A program made the translations under genes and the position numbers. From Luteimonas cucumeris (GTDB lineage: Bacteria; Pseudomonadota; Gammaproteobacteria; Xanthomonadales; Xanthomonadaceae): 64,000 nucleotides of DNA. This document shows positions 45,706 through 55,603 of this stretch, piece by piece (position 1 is the first letter of the stretch; the number at the start of each line of letters is the position of its first letter). Under the pieces are notes generated by a model. The model did not search any database. It had not been told where the DNA came from and saw nothing but the letters and a program-made list of their open reading frames with translations. The stretch lies in contig NZ_VLKN01000004.1 of the NCBI RefSeq assembly GCF_007830035.1, positions 62,001 to 126,000 of the forward strand. Direction: 5' to 3'.

Positions 45706-47859
45706 TCAACCGGCCCGGCGTACTTCTTCCACGCCGGACAGGCCCGACAGTTTTCCGAGCAGGGTAGACAGCTGGCCGAAATCGGCAACGCGCAGGCGAA
45801 GCCGCAGGCGGATCCGGCCACTGCCGCGCTCGGCCTGGCTGTGGATGCCGGATACATGCGCGTTTTCCTGCGCGATCAGGTTGGTCACGTCCTTCAACAG
45901 CCATTTGCGATCCAGCGCCAGCAGTTGCACGTCGACGTCGTGACCGCCCTGCGCGCCCCCCCACTCCACCGCCAGCACGCGCTGCGGCTGCTTCGCCGAC
46001 AGGCGCAGGAAAGCGGCGCAATCCGGACGATGCACCGACACACCCCGCGCGCGCGTCAGGTAACCGACGATCGCCTCACCCGGCAGCGGCTGGCAGCAGC
46101 GCGCGATCTGCACCAGCAGGTTGCCAACGCCCTGCACGGTGAGGCCGGACGCCGACGCCGGTTTGCGGATCCTGCGCGGCGGCGGCGGGATCGATGGGGT
46201 TTCGGGTTCCGCGCGTTCCAGGTCATGCAATGCGCGTCCGACCTGGTGCGGGCCGACATCGCCCAGCGCGACCAGCACGTAGAGATCATCGGCGCTGGCG
46301 GCGTTGAACTTCGACAGCACCGGTGCCAGCTCGGCGCTGTGCAGGCCCAGGCGTTTCAGCTCCTTCTCGAGCAACTCGCGCCCCGCCTGCACGTTGCGCG
46401 CGCGATCGAGCTTGTGGAACCAGTTGCGCACCTTTTCCCGCGAACGCGCGCTGGCCAGGAAACCATTGGCCGCCACCAGCCAGTCGCGGCGCGGTTCGCC
46501 GGTTTTTGCCGTCAGGATCTCGACGCGGGCACCCGTGCGCAACTTGTGGTCGAGCGGCACGATGCGGCCGTCGACCTTGGCGCCGCGGCAGCGATGCCCG
46601 ACCTCGGTATGCACGTGATAGGCGAAATCCAGCGGAGTAGCGCCCTGCGGCAGGTCGATGACCTCGCCGCGCGGCGTCAGCGCATAGACGCGGTCCTCGA
46701 TCAACTCGGCATCGATTTCGCCGAGCAGGTCGGCATTGTCGTCGCGCTGCTCCAGCAGCCGCCGCATCCAGCCGATCTTGCGATCCAGCGCCGCATCGCC
46801 GGCGGCGCTGCGTCCTTCCTTGTAGCGCCAGTGCGCGGCCACGCCCAGTTCGGCCTGTGCATGCATCTCGCGGGTGCGGATCTGCACTTCCAGGGTCTTG
46901 CCGTCCGGGCCGATCACCGCCGTATGCAGCGAGCGGTAGTCGTTGCGCTTGGGACGCGCGATGTAGTCGTCGAACTCGCTGGGAACGGGCGTCCACAGCG
47001 CATGCACCACGCCCAGCGCCGCATAGCAGGCAGGGATATCGTCGACGAGTACGCGCACGGCCCTCAGGTCGTAGAGCTCGCCGAACGGCACGTTCTTCTT
47101 TTGCATCTTCTTCCAGATGCTGTAGATGTGCTTGGGACGGCCAGCGATCTCGACCGCCAGCCCCTGCGCCGCCATCGCCTCGCCCAGCAGCGCCTTGACC
47201 TGTTCGATGTAGCGCTGCCGATCAAGGCGCTTCTCGTCGAGCAGGCGCGCGATGCGCTGGTAGGTCAGCGGTTCCAGGTGGCGGAAAGCCAGGTCTTCCA
47301 GCTCCCATTTCAACTGCCAGATGCCGAGGCGGTTGGCGAGCGGAGCATGGATGTCGCGCGTGAGCTGCGCCAGCGCGCGTCGTTCATCCTCGGGCAATGC
47401 GGAAGCGGCGCGCAGGCGTGCCAGCTGTCGCGCCAACAGGACCGGTATCACGCGCAGGTCGCGCACGATCGCCAGCAGCAGGCGGCGTAGGCCTTCGGTA
47501 TTGCCGCCGCCGGCGTGCTCGGCATGCAGCGCCCAGACCTGGTTGGCGGCGCGCTGGCCTTCGAGCAATACGGCGACCGCGGAGTGGTCGCGCTGCAGCA
47601 GCGGTTCCAGGTGTTCGCGCCAGTGCACGGCGACGTGCAGGATGGCGGCGGTCATCACCTCGCCATCGCCGCCAAGCAGCGACAGCGACGCAAGGGTGTC
47701 GGCGAGCACCGGCAAGGGATCGCGCAAACCGGGGCCGGCTTCGGCCGTCGCATCGGCGGTTTCGCGCAGTGCGCGGCGTAGCTCGGGCGCGATCACAGCG
47801 GCTGCCGGCAGGGCCAGCAGCACGTCCATGGGGTCGCGATCGTTCGATGCCGAAGACAT
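45706..47859 (-). CDS. relA: (p)ppGpp synthetase RelA
   Basis: RelA makes (p)ppGpp on stalled ribosomes. The 717-residue protein has a degenerate hydrolase half (the SpoT HD motif is replaced by ILHVAVHW, so hydrolysis is unlikely). The synthetase half has KHIYSIWKKMQKK, the RelA-type EFDD motif, YRSLHT and ELGVAAHWRYKEG; TGS (YALTPRGEVIDLPQGATPLDFAY) and C-terminal Zn-finger and ACT domains (QIARCCQPLPGEAIVGY) follow. The ATG at 47859 is chosen; one 30 bases later is an alternative. It is divergent from a secreted-protein gene. Confidence 0.95.
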   Translation of the reverse strand: MSSASNDRDPMDVLLALPAAAVIAPELRRALRETADATAEAGPGLRDPLPVLADTLASLSLLGGDGEVMTAAILHVAVHWREHLEPLLQRDHSAVAVLLEGQRAANQVWALHAEHAGGGNTEGLRRLLLAIVRDLRVIPVLLARQLARLRAASALPEDERRALAQLTRDIHAPLANRLGIWQLKWELEDLAFRHLEPLTYQRIARLLDEKRLDRQRYIEQVKALLGEAMAAQGLAVEIAGRPKHIYSIWKKMQKKNVPFGELYDLRAVRVLVDDIPACYAALGVVHALWTPVPSEFDDYIARPKRNDYRSLHTAVIGPDGKTLEVQIRTREMHAQAELGVAAHWRYKEGRSAAGDAALDRKIGWMRRLLEQRDDNADLLGEIDAELIEDRVYALTPRGEVIDLPQGATPLDFAYHVHTEVGHRCRGAKVDGRIVPLDHKLRTGARVEILTAKTGEPRRDWLVAANGFLASARSREKVRNWFHKLDRARNVQAGRELLEKELKRLGLHSAELAPVLSKFNAASADDLYVLVALGDVGPHQVGRALHDLERAEPETPSIPPPPRRIRKPASASGLTVQGVGNLLVQIARCCQPLPGEAIVGYLTRARGVSVHRPDCAAFLRLSAKQPQRVLAVEWGGAQGGHDVDVQLLALDRKWLLKDVTNLIAQENAHVSGIHSQAERGSGRIRLRLRLRVADFGQLSTLLGKLSGLSGVEEVRRAG

Positions 47860-47995
47860 GTCGGGAAGGCTACAACACCGCGACCGGCGCGCGGCCTCTG
47901 CAGCGGCATCGCTGTTTTCCATCCGCGGGCGCCGAACGTAACCAGACGGTCATCCGCAGGCCATATCGTGCCTCGAACATCCGGCGAAGCGCATC

Positions 47996-48472
47996 ATGAA
48001 CCTGTATTTCCGCCTGCCCACGTTGCTGGCCCTCCTCTTCATAGGCGGCAATGCCGTGGCGCAGCAGTCGATCGAACGACGGATGACACCCGAACAGTTC
48101 AACGCCGCGGGTCTCGGCAAGCTGACCCGCGATGAACTGGCCAACCTCGATCGCTGGCTCAACCAGGAGCAGGCTGGACCGGCGGCTGCGGGACAGGGCG
48201 CAACAGCCATTACCGCGCCGCCACACGACGCATTCGTCGGCGCCAGCGACCAGCCCGTGCGTAGCCGCCTCCGCGGCGACGTCCAGGAATGGAGCCCCGG
48301 CACCGTGTTCGAACTGGAGAATGGCCAGCGCTGGCGCGTGCTCAAGGGGCAGATGACGCTGAAGCGTCCGCTGCAGTCGCCGGAGATCGAAGTGGCTCCC
48401 GGGCTGATGGGACGCTGGTTCCTGCAGGTGGACGAGGACGCGCCGAGGGCGCGCGCGGAACGGATCCAGTAG
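47996..48472 (+). CDS. Secreted protein of unknown function
   Basis: A 158-residue protein with a signal peptide (MNLYFRLPTLLALLFIGGNAVAQ, cleaved near residue 23). The mature part begins with a short helix (MTPEQFNAAGLGKLTRDELANLDRWL) and ends in a beta-rich domain (VQEWSPGTVFELENGQRWRVL). I do not recognise the family. It converges on hrpA and is divergent from relA. Confidence 0.7.
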   Translation: MNLYFRLPTLLALLFIGGNAVAQQSIERRMTPEQFNAAGLGKLTRDELANLDRWLNQEQAGPAAAGQGATAITAPPHDAFVGASDQPVRSRLRGDVQEWSPGTVFELENGQRWRVLKGQMTLKRPLQSPEIEVAPGLMGRWFLQVDEDAPRARAERIQ

Positions 48473-48503
48473 GCGGGTTTCTGCGTACTGGCGAAACCAT
48501 TCG

Positions 48504-51500
48504 TCAACCGCTGCCGCGCAGTCCCGCCAGCTTCTGTGCCAGCTTTTTCGGCGATACGCCGCCACGCACGCCCAGTTCCTGCGCGTACATCGACACGCGC
48601 AACTCCTCCAGCTCCCAACGCAGTGCGCGCCATGCCTCGGCTTGCGCGTGGGCGCCGGAGGCCGCTTCGGCCAGCTCATCGGCGAACGGCTTGAGTTCAA
48701 GCATCCGCGCCTGGTCGCGAACGGGATCGCGCAGCGCGCGCTCACCACGCAGCGCGAGCGCTTTCAGGTAACGCGGATATTCGCGCAGCGCCTCGGACGG
48801 CGTATCGCGCAGGAATCCCGGCGGGGTGAGCGCCGCGAGGTGCGCACGCATGTCGTCAAGATTGCCACTGGCCCAACCGATGAGCTTCGAATCCAGTTTC
48901 GCGCGCACTTCCGCGACCAGCCCGAGGATGGTTTCGGCCTGCTGCAACCTTGCCATCGCCTCGGGGAACAGGCCTTTCGCGATCGTGTCGCGTCGATGCG
49001 CGAACGCCTCCGCGTCGCGGACGCTTTCCAGTCCATCGGACGCCAGGGCCGCGAAAGCGCCATCGACCAGGTCCGCACGCAGGCGATCGCCATCGCTGCC
49101 GCCATGGGTGCGCGGCGCGACCGACTCTATCGCGGCGTACAGCAGCGCCGTCTTCGCAGGCACCGGCAGTTGCTTGCGCGCCTGCTTGAGTCTGTCGGCA
49201 AGCGCGATGGCCAACAGGCGCCGCACGCCGCGCGGATGGCGTCGCAGCGCTTCCTGGGACGTGGCATGAACACCGAGCGATGCGCTGTCGCCATCGTCAT
49301 CCAGTGCCGGATAAGCCGGCACGCCGGCGGCGCCCGGTACCGATATCGGGATCGGCTCCGCGGGAAATGCCACCAGGCCCTGCCTGGCCAACCCCAGCGC
49401 GGCCTGTGCGGCGAAAGCCTGCGTCGCGCGCGCGCCGAAACGCAGGCGCAGGTCGTCCAGGTCACGCGATTCGGCCAATACGCTCGGCGCATCGCCGCGC
49501 CTGCCGCCGGCATCGAGCAACCGCAGGTTCATCCGCAGATGGGGCTCGAGCGACGATTCATCGAAATCGACAGCGGAAATTTCCGCGCCGGTAAGCTTGC
49601 GCAGGAAACGCGCCAGCGCTCCGGCGAAGGCATCGGCATCGGGCTGTGGATGCGCCTCGGCGAACGCACGGGCAAAGTCCGGCGCCGGCACGAAATTGCG
49701 GCGCAACGCCTTCGGCAACGACTTGATCATCGCGACCGCCTTGTCGGCGACGAAGCCGGGCGCGAGCCACGACAGGCGCGTCGGATCGAGCGCGTTCAGC
49801 AGGTGCAGCGGGACCACTAACGTCATGCCGTCGTCGACGGCGCCCGGCTCGAAGCGATAACGCACCGCCAGCCGCGCATCGCCGACGGGCAGGTACGGTG
49901 GAAATCGCCGGGCTTCGCTTTCATTGCCGACCAGAAGATCGTGACGCGTCCATTCCAGCGCCGCCTTCTCCGCGGCGGGCAGCTTCGCGTACCAGGCATC
50001 CAGGGCCTGCGTGTTGTGCACCTGCGGCGGCAAGCGGTCGAGGTACCACTGCGCCATCCATTCATCGTCGACGACCAGACCGCTGCGTCGCTGCTTGGCT
50101 TCCTCGTCGCGGGCGAGTTCGAGCGTCTTCAGGTTGCGCGCCAGGAATGCGCTGCGCGTATTGATCTCGCCGGTCACCAGCGCATCGCGGGCGAAGATCA
50201 CGCGGCTTTCCTCGGGGAACAATGCGCCGTAGTGGATCGGACGCTTCGGCGCGAGTACCAGTCCGAACAGGCTGATCTGCTCGCTGCCGACCACGCGTCC
50301 CTGCGAACGCGCCCATCGCGGGTCATGCTGGCGCCGCGCCAGCAGGTGCGGCAGTTCGGCGATCGCCCAGTCCGGTTCGACCGCTGCATTGGTCAGCGAC
50401 CAGACTTTTTCCGTGTCCAGCAAGGTTGCCGACAGCACCCACGGCGGCGGTTTCTTCGCCAACGCCGAACCGGGGAACAGCTGGAACTTGCGCCCGCGCG
50501 GACCGTCGTACTGGCCGCGTTCGGTACGCTGGCCGAGCTGCGTCGGCAGGCCGGCGATCAGAGCGCGGTGCAGCGTGGCATATGCGGCGGCGGTCATGTG
50601 TCCGCCCGTACCGGCTTCGCCTTCGCCCGGCTTTTGCCTGCCTTCGTCCTTTGGAACGGACGAAGCGGCAGGGACCGGCTGCTTTGCCGCTGCGCCGGCA
50701 GGACGCAAACGCCCGCTACCTGTCTTTTTCAAGGGAACGCCGGTCGCGTTCTCCAAGGCGGAGCCAGACCAGCCGAGTTCCTCGCATACCAGCTTGAGCT
50801 GACGATGCAGCTCGCGCCATTCGCGCATGCGCAGGAAACCCAGGAAGTGCTTCTCGCACCACTTGCGCAGCCGTGACTGCGTCATCGCTTCATGCGCTTC
50901 GCGATAGGCCTCCCACAACTTGAGGATGCCGACGAACTCGGACTTTAGATCGGCGAACTGCGCATGCGCATTGTCCGCCGCGGCGCGCTGGTCGGCCGGG
51001 CGCTCGCGCGGATCCTGGATGCCGAGGAACGATGCGATCGCCAGCATCTCGTGCAGGCAACCCTGCGCCTGCGCGGCAACCAGCATGCGTGCGAGCTTCA
51101 CGTCCACCGGCAGACGCGACATGGTGCGGCCGGTCGCGGTCAGCTTGCGCTCCACATCGATCGCGCCCAGTTCGTGCAGCTGCTGCCAACCGTCGCTGAT
51201 GGCGCGCGGATCGGGCGGCTCGATGAACGGAAAATCCTCGATATTCCCCAGCCCCAGCGACAGCATGCGCAGGATCACGCCGGCCAGCGCGGCGCGGCGG
51301 ATCTCGGGGTCGGTGTAGGGCGCGCGCGATTCGAAATCCGCCTGCGAATAGATGCGGAAACAGGTACCCGGCGCGATGCGGCCGCAGCGACCCTTGCGCT
51401 GGTCGGCGCTGGCCTGCGAGATCGGTTCGATGTGCAGGCGATCCAGCTTCTGCCGCGGACTGTAGCGCTTGATGCGTGCCAAGCCGGGATCGACCACGTA

Positions 51501-52571
51501 GTGGATGCGCGGCACGGTCAGCGATGTTTCCGCGACATTGGTCGCCAGCACGATGCGCCGCTGCGGGCCCGGGTTGAACACCCGGTCCTGGTCGCGCACG
51601 GACAGCCGCGCGTACAGCGGCAGGACCTCGGTGTGGCGGTACTTGCGCCGTTCCAGCGCCTGGTGCGCGTCGCGGATCTCGCGCTCGCCGGGCAGGAAGA
51701 CCAGCGTGTCGCCCATGCCGCGCTCGCGGGCGATTTCGTCGCAGGCCGCGACGATGCCGTCGAGTACGCTGCGTGCTCCCGGATCCCGCTCATCCTGAGC
51801 CTGTCGAAGGACGTCTTCCAACGCCCGGTAGCGTACTTCGACCGGATATCCGCGGCCTTCAACGTCGACCACCGGCGCATCGCCGAAATGCTGCGAGAAG
51901 CGCGCGGTGTCGATGGTCGCCGATGTGACGATGACCTTCAGGTCGGGCCGCTTGCGCAGCAGCTGTTTCAGGTAGCCGAGCAGGAAGTCGATGTTGAGGC
52001 TGCGTTCGTGCGCCTCGTCGACGATGATCGTGTCGTAGGCCGACAGCCAGCGGTCGGACTGGATCTCGGCCAGCAGGATACCGTCGGTCATGAACTTGAT
52101 CGCGGTGTCGGCGCCGACGTTGTCGTTGAACCGTACCTGGTAGCCGACTGCGCCGCCCAACGACACCTGCAGTTCTTCCGCCACCCGTCGCGCGACCGCA
52201 CGCGCGGCGATCCGGCGCGGCTGCGTGCAGCCGATCATGCCGGCCGCGCCCCGCCCGGCCGCCAGGCACAGCTTGGGCAGCTGCGTGGTCTTGCCGGAGC
52301 CGGTTTCCCCGGCGATGACCACGACCGGATGCCTGCGGATCAGTTCGACGATGCGGTCGGCGGCGCCTGCGATCGGCAGTCCCGGATCGACCACGCCGCG
52401 CGGCAGCTGGGCCGCACGCGCTTCGCGCCGGGCCACCGATTGCGCCAGCGCCGTCGCGAACGCATCACGCGCCTTGCCATCGGCCGGCTGCGCCTGCCAG
52501 CGTCGCCACAAACCGTGCAGGCGGGCGGCATCGCGGCTGCAGGCGCCGCCGATGGCGCGCCGGGCCTGCAT
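48504..52571 (-). CDS. hrpA: ATP-dependent RNA helicase HrpA
   Basis: A 1355-residue DEAH-box RNA helicase; bacterial HrpA rescues stalled and collided ribosomes. Walker A is AGETGSGKTTQLPK, followed by GCTQPRRIAAR, IIVDEAHERSLN, TSATIDT and QRKGRCGRIAPG; a long C-terminal domain of unknown fold follows, as in E. coli HrpA (1300 residues). The ATG at 52571 (MQARRAIGG) is preferred over one 63 bases earlier. A dispersed repeat is inserted in frame at 51788-51813, adding about six residues between helicase motifs relative to E. coli. Confidence 0.95.
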   Translation of the reverse strand: MQARRAIGGACSRDAARLHGLWRRWQAQPADGKARDAFATALAQSVARREARAAQLPRGVVDPGLPIAGAADRIVELIRRHPVVVIAGETGSGKTTQLPKLCLAAGRGAAGMIGCTQPRRIAARAVARRVAEELQVSLGGAVGYQVRFNDNVGADTAIKFMTDGILLAEIQSDRWLSAYDTIIVDEAHERSLNIDFLLGYLKQLLRKRPDLKVIVTSATIDTARFSQHFGDAPVVDVEGRGYPVEVRYRALEDVLRQAQDERDPGARSVLDGIVAACDEIARERGMGDTLVFLPGEREIRDAHQALERRKYRHTEVLPLYARLSVRDQDRVFNPGPQRRIVLATNVAETSLTVPRIHYVVDPGLARIKRYSPRQKLDRLHIEPISQASADQRKGRCGRIAPGTCFRIYSQADFESRAPYTDPEIRRAALAGVILRMLSLGLGNIEDFPFIEPPDPRAISDGWQQLHELGAIDVERKLTATGRTMSRLPVDVKLARMLVAAQAQGCLHEMLAIASFLGIQDPRERPADQRAAADNAHAQFADLKSEFVGILKLWEAYREAHEAMTQSRLRKWCEKHFLGFLRMREWRELHRQLKLVCEELGWSGSALENATGVPLKKTGSGRLRPAGAAAKQPVPAASSVPKDEGRQKPGEGEAGTGGHMTAAAYATLHRALIAGLPTQLGQRTERGQYDGPRGRKFQLFPGSALAKKPPPWVLSATLLDTEKVWSLTNAAVEPDWAIAELPHLLARRQHDPRWARSQGRVVGSEQISLFGLVLAPKRPIHYGALFPEESRVIFARDALVTGEINTRSAFLARNLKTLELARDEEAKQRRSGLVVDDEWMAQWYLDRLPPQVHNTQALDAWYAKLPAAEKAALEWTRHDLLVGNESEARRFPPYLPVGDARLAVRYRFEPGAVDDGMTLVVPLHLLNALDPTRLSWLAPGFVADKAVAMIKSLPKALRRNFVPAPDFARAFAEAHPQPDADAFAGALARFLRKLTGAEISAVDFDESSLEPHLRMNLRLLDAGGRRGDAPSVLAESRDLDDLRLRFGARATQAFAAQAALGLARQGLVAFPAEPIPISVPGAAGVPAYPALDDDGDSASLGVHATSQEALRRHPRGVRRLLAIALADRLKQARKQLPVPAKTALLYAAIESVAPRTHGGSDGDRLRADLVDGAFAALASDGLESVRDAEAFAHRRDTIAKGLFPEAMARLQQAETILGLVAEVRAKLDSKLIGWASGNLDDMRAHLAALTPPGFLRDTPSEALREYPRYLKALALRGERALRDPVRDQARMLELKPFADELAEAASGAHAQAEAWRALRWELEELRVSMYAQELGVRGGVSPKKLAQKLAGLRGSG
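51788..51813. repeat. Dispersed repeat in frame inside hrpA
   Basis: GCTCATCCTGAGCC continues directly into TGTCGAAGGACG. It is nearly identical to a widely distributed proteobacterial intergenic palindrome that usually reads CCTTCGACAGGCTCAGGA on one strand. Read in the hrpA frame it gives VLRQAQDER, the peptide this repeat produces when it lies in genes. It sits in a variable surface loop of HrpA. Confidence 0.8.
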
Positions 52572-52691
52572 TGACGCGGCACTCGCATTGTTGTCGATAG
52601 GCTTCAATGGTTTATTCCGACAGCGATATTGCATTCCACGCGTCCGCCGCCACGTTCTATTGTGACGGCATCCCACCCCCGGAGAAACCCG

Positions 52692-53288
52692 ATGGCCAAG
52701 AACAGTTCGAAAGCGAAGAGCCCGAAATCCGCAACGGCCGGCAATGCCAGGCCCGCTGCTTCCGCCACGGCCACCACACCAGCCGCTTCGCCGGGACCCG
52801 GCGATCGTGGTCCGGCCATCGATATCGGGATCAGTGCCGGTGATCGCAAGAAGATCGCGCAGAACCTGTCGGTGTTCCTGGCCGACGCGTACACGCTGTA
52901 CCTGAAGACCCACAACTTCCACTGGAACGTGACCGGGCCGATGTTCAATGCCCTGCACAACATGTTCGAGACGCAGTACACCGAGCAGTGGAACGCGCTC
53001 GACGACATCGCCGAGCGCATCCGCGCACTGGGCTTCAATGCGCCGGGCTCGTACGCGGAATTCATCAAGCTGTCGTCCATCAAGGAAGAACCCGGCCTGG
53101 CCGAAGCACAGGACTGGCGCGAGATGGTGCGCCAGCTGGTGGTCGGCAACGAAGCCGTGTGCCGTACCGCGCGCAAGGTGCTCGACGTGGCCGACGACGC
53201 CGACGACGAACCGACCGAGGACCTGCTGATCCAGCGCCTGCAGACCCACGAGAAGAACGCCTGGATGCTGCGCTCGCTGCTGCAGTGA
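52692..53288 (+). CDS. dps: DNA-protecting ferritin-like protein Dps
   Basis: Dps forms 12-mers that oxidise and store iron and protect DNA in starvation and oxidative stress. The 198-residue protein has the ferroxidase residues in [11 protein letters not shown] and the usual Asp/Glu of the second helix ([12 protein letters not shown]). An N-terminal extension of about 45 residues, rich in Lys, Ala, Ser and Pro ([18 protein letters not shown]), probably binds DNA. The ATG at 52692 is supported by GGAG ten bases earlier. It is divergent from hrpA. Confidence 0.95.
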   Translation: MAKNSSKAKSPKSATAGNARPAASATATTPAASPGPGDRGPAIDIGISAGDRKKIAQNLSVFLADAYTLYLKTHNFHWNVTGPMFNALHNMFETQYTEQWNALDDIAERIRALGFNAPGSYAEFIKLSSIKEEPGLAEAQDWREMVRQLVVGNEAVCRTARKVLDVADDADDEPTEDLLIQRLQTHEKNAWMLRSLLQ

Positions 53289-53354
53289 GCCCTGCCGGCG
53301 GCTGCTTTTTGACACGGATCAGAGTGGACAGGATCGGATAAGTCGTCTCGAAAC

Positions 53355-53388
53355 CTCGTCATCCCGGCGCTTGCGCCGGGATGACGAG
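53355..53388. repeat. Perfect 34-base palindrome between dps and recQ
   Basis: A 16-bp perfect stem (starts CTCGTCATCCCGGCGC) with a TT loop. It belongs to the CGTCATCCCGGCG-type dispersed palindromes common in proteobacteria. It may end dps transcription or simply be a REP element; both flanking genes are on the + strand. The rest of the 269-base gap shows no gene. Confidence 0.85.
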
Positions 53389-53557
53389 CGGATGGTTGAG
53401 CCAGGCCCGGAGTTGCCCGATCGACCGCATTCATCGGAAACCATCCGTGTCGAGACCGTCCCCGGGCATATGCCGGACGGATCTTCCGGAATAGTCCGAC
53501 ATCGCACTGGCGCTATTTCCTCCGACGTCGCCGTCCCCGCGACGTTATCCTGTGCGC

Positions 53558-55369
53558 ATGACCACCCGCGCACGCGAACTGCTGCAGAACGTTTTCGGTT
53601 TCCCGGGCTTCCGCGGCGAGCAGGAAGCCATCGTCGAGCACGTCGCCGACGGCAACGACGCGCTGGTGCTGATGCCCACCGGTGGCGGCAAGTCCCTGTG
53701 CTACCAGATCCCGGCGTTGCTGCGCGAAGGCTGCGGCATCGTCGTGTCGCCGCTGATCGCGCTGATGCAGGACCAGGTGGAGGCGCTGCGCCAACTCGGC
53801 GTGCGTGCCGAGTATCTGAACTCGACGCTCGACGCCGGCACGGCGGCGCAGATCGAGCGTTCGTTGCTGGCTGGCGAGCTCGATCTGCTGTACGTGGCGC
53901 CGGAGCGCCTGCTGTCCCCGGGCTTCCTGTCGCTGCTGGAGCGCAGTCGCATCGCGCTGTTCGCCATCGACGAGGCCCACTGCGTATCGCAGTGGGGCCA
54001 CGATTTCCGCCGCGAGTATCGCGAGCTGACCATCCTGCACGAGCGCTGGCCGTCGATTCCGCGCATCGCGCTGACCGCCACCGCGGACCCGCCCACGCAG
54101 CGCGAGATCGCCGAACGCCTGCAACTGGAACAGGCGCAGCGCTTCGTCAGCTCCTTCGATCGTCCCAATATCCGCTACAACGTGGTGCAGAAGGACAACG
54201 GTCGGCGCCAGCTGCGCGACTTCATCGCCGGACACATGGGGGAATCGGGCATCGTCTATTGCCTGTCGCGCAAAAAAGTGGAAAAGACTGCGGAAACCCT
54301 CGTGGAACTCGGTGTCACCGCCCTGCCCTACCACGCCGGCCTCGACGCCGAAGTGCGCGCGCGCAACCAGCGCCGCTTCCTGCGCGAGGACGGCATCGTC
54401 ATGGTCGCCACGATCGCGTTCGGCATGGGCATCGACAAGCCGGACGTGCGCTTCGTCGCGCACATGGATCTGCCCAAGTCGATCGAGGGCTACTACCAGG
54501 AAACCGGCCGTGCCGGCCGTGACGGCGAACCTGCCGAAGCCTGGCTCTGCCACGGTCTGGGCGACGTGGTGCTGCTCAAGCAGATGATCGAGAACTCCGA
54601 AGCCGGCGAGGAACGCAAGCGGCTGGAGCGACGCAAGCTGGATTCGCTGGTCGGTTATTGCGAAACCATGCAATGCCGACGCCAGGTGCTGCTGGCCAGC
54701 TTCGGCGAGGCGTACCCGGAACCCTGCGGCAACTGCGACAACTGCCTGCATCCGGCCGAAACCTGGGACGCGACCGTCGCTGCGCAGAAGGCATTGAGCT
54801 GCGTTTATCGCAGCGGGCAACGTTTTGGCGCGATGCACCTGATCGACGTGCTGCGCGGGGTCGACAACGAACGCATCCGCCAGTTCGGGCACGACCAGCT
54901 CAGCACCTTCGGCGTCGGCCATGACCTGGACGCCAGGGCCTGGCGCGGTGTGTTCCGCCAGCTGGTCGCCGCCGACCTGCTGGAAGTGGATGCCGAGGGC
55001 TACGGTGGCCTGCGCCTGACCGAGGCCAGTCGTGCGGTACTGCGCGGCGAACGCGCGGTGATGCTGCGCAAGGAGCTGCCACGCAAGCGTGAGCGCGAAC
55101 GCAACGGACGCGCCGCGCCGACGGCGAACCTGCAGGCCGCCGACCAGCCCCTGTTCGATGCGCTACGCGAGCTGCGTGCGCAACTGGCGCGCGAGCAGAA
55201 CCTGCCGGCCTACGTGATCTTCCACGACAGCACGCTGCGCAACATCGCCGAACAACGCCCGACCTCGCTCGACGATCTGGCCCAGGTCGGCGGCATCGGT
55301 GGCACCAAGCTCGCGCGCTACGGCGAACAGGTGCTGGAGACGGTTCTCGCACAGGCGACGCCCGCGTAG
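53558..55369 (+). CDS. recQ: ATP-dependent DNA helicase RecQ
   Basis: A 603-residue 3'-5' helicase of the RecF pathway. Walker A is MPTGGGKSLCYQIPA, motif II AIDEAHCVSQWGHDFR, motif IV-VI GIVYCLSR, MVATIAFGMGIDKPDVR and ETGRAGRDG. The zinc-binding cysteines (CRRQVLL...CGNCDNC) and a C-terminal HRDC domain (LFDALRELRAQLAREQ) follow. ATG at 53558 is chosen over a GTG two codons earlier. Confidence 0.96.
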   Translation: MTTRARELLQNVFGFPGFRGEQEAIVEHVADGNDALVLMPTGGGKSLCYQIPALLREGCGIVVSPLIALMQDQVEALRQLGVRAEYLNSTLDAGTAAQIERSLLAGELDLLYVAPERLLSPGFLSLLERSRIALFAIDEAHCVSQWGHDFRREYRELTILHERWPSIPRIALTATADPPTQREIAERLQLEQAQRFVSSFDRPNIRYNVVQKDNGRRQLRDFIAGHMGESGIVYCLSRKKVEKTAETLVELGVTALPYHAGLDAEVRARNQRRFLREDGIVMVATIAFGMGIDKPDVRFVAHMDLPKSIEGYYQETGRAGRDGEPAEAWLCHGLGDVVLLKQMIENSEAGEERKRLERRKLDSLVGYCETMQCRRQVLLASFGEAYPEPCGNCDNCLHPAETWDATVAAQKALSCVYRSGQRFGAMHLIDVLRGVDNERIRQFGHDQLSTFGVGHDLDARAWRGVFRQLVAADLLEVDAEGYGGLRLTEASRAVLRGERAVMLRKELPRKRERERNGRAAPTANLQAADQPLFDALRELRAQLAREQNLPAYVIFHDSTLRNIAEQRPTSLDDLAQVGGIGGTKLARYGEQVLETVLAQATPA

Positions 55370-55520
55370 CGGGCAGATTGCTGGGGTGCGATGGGTGCGC
55401 GGACGGCTTCAGGTCTGCAGGTTTGCATCCATGCCAACTTCGCAATGCGCGTGACAGGACCCACGAAACGAACTATTCGACCCGGAGTTGAATCCGGACG
55501 CGAGAACGGCTTTCAGAAGA

Positions 55521-55596
55521 TGGTGGGTCGTGATGGATTCGAACCATCGACCAGCGGATTAAAAGTCCGATGCTCTACCGACTGAGCTAACGACCC
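55521..55596 (-). tRNA. tRNA-Lys (anticodon TTT)
   Basis: A 76-base cloverleaf on the (-) strand. The acceptor stem is GGGTCGT / ACGACCC with discriminator A and genomically encoded CCA (rc of TGG at 55521-55523). The T-loop GTTCGAATC and the D-loop AGCTCAGTCGGTAGAGC are normal. The anticodon at positions 34-36 maps to 55561-55563 and reads TTT, decoding AAA/AAG. It lies downstream of queC on the same strand. Confidence 0.97.
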
Positions 55597-55603
55597 ACGG
55601 ATG

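Noticed and set aside
45706-47859. SpoT bifunctional enzyme
   Set aside because: The HD hydrolase motif is missing and the synthetase has the RelA-type EFDD motif.
48504-53315. A longer hrpA frame extending past 52571 through dps
   Set aside because: The extra residues are the antisense of dps and have no similarity to HrpA; the internal ATG fits E. coli HrpA length.
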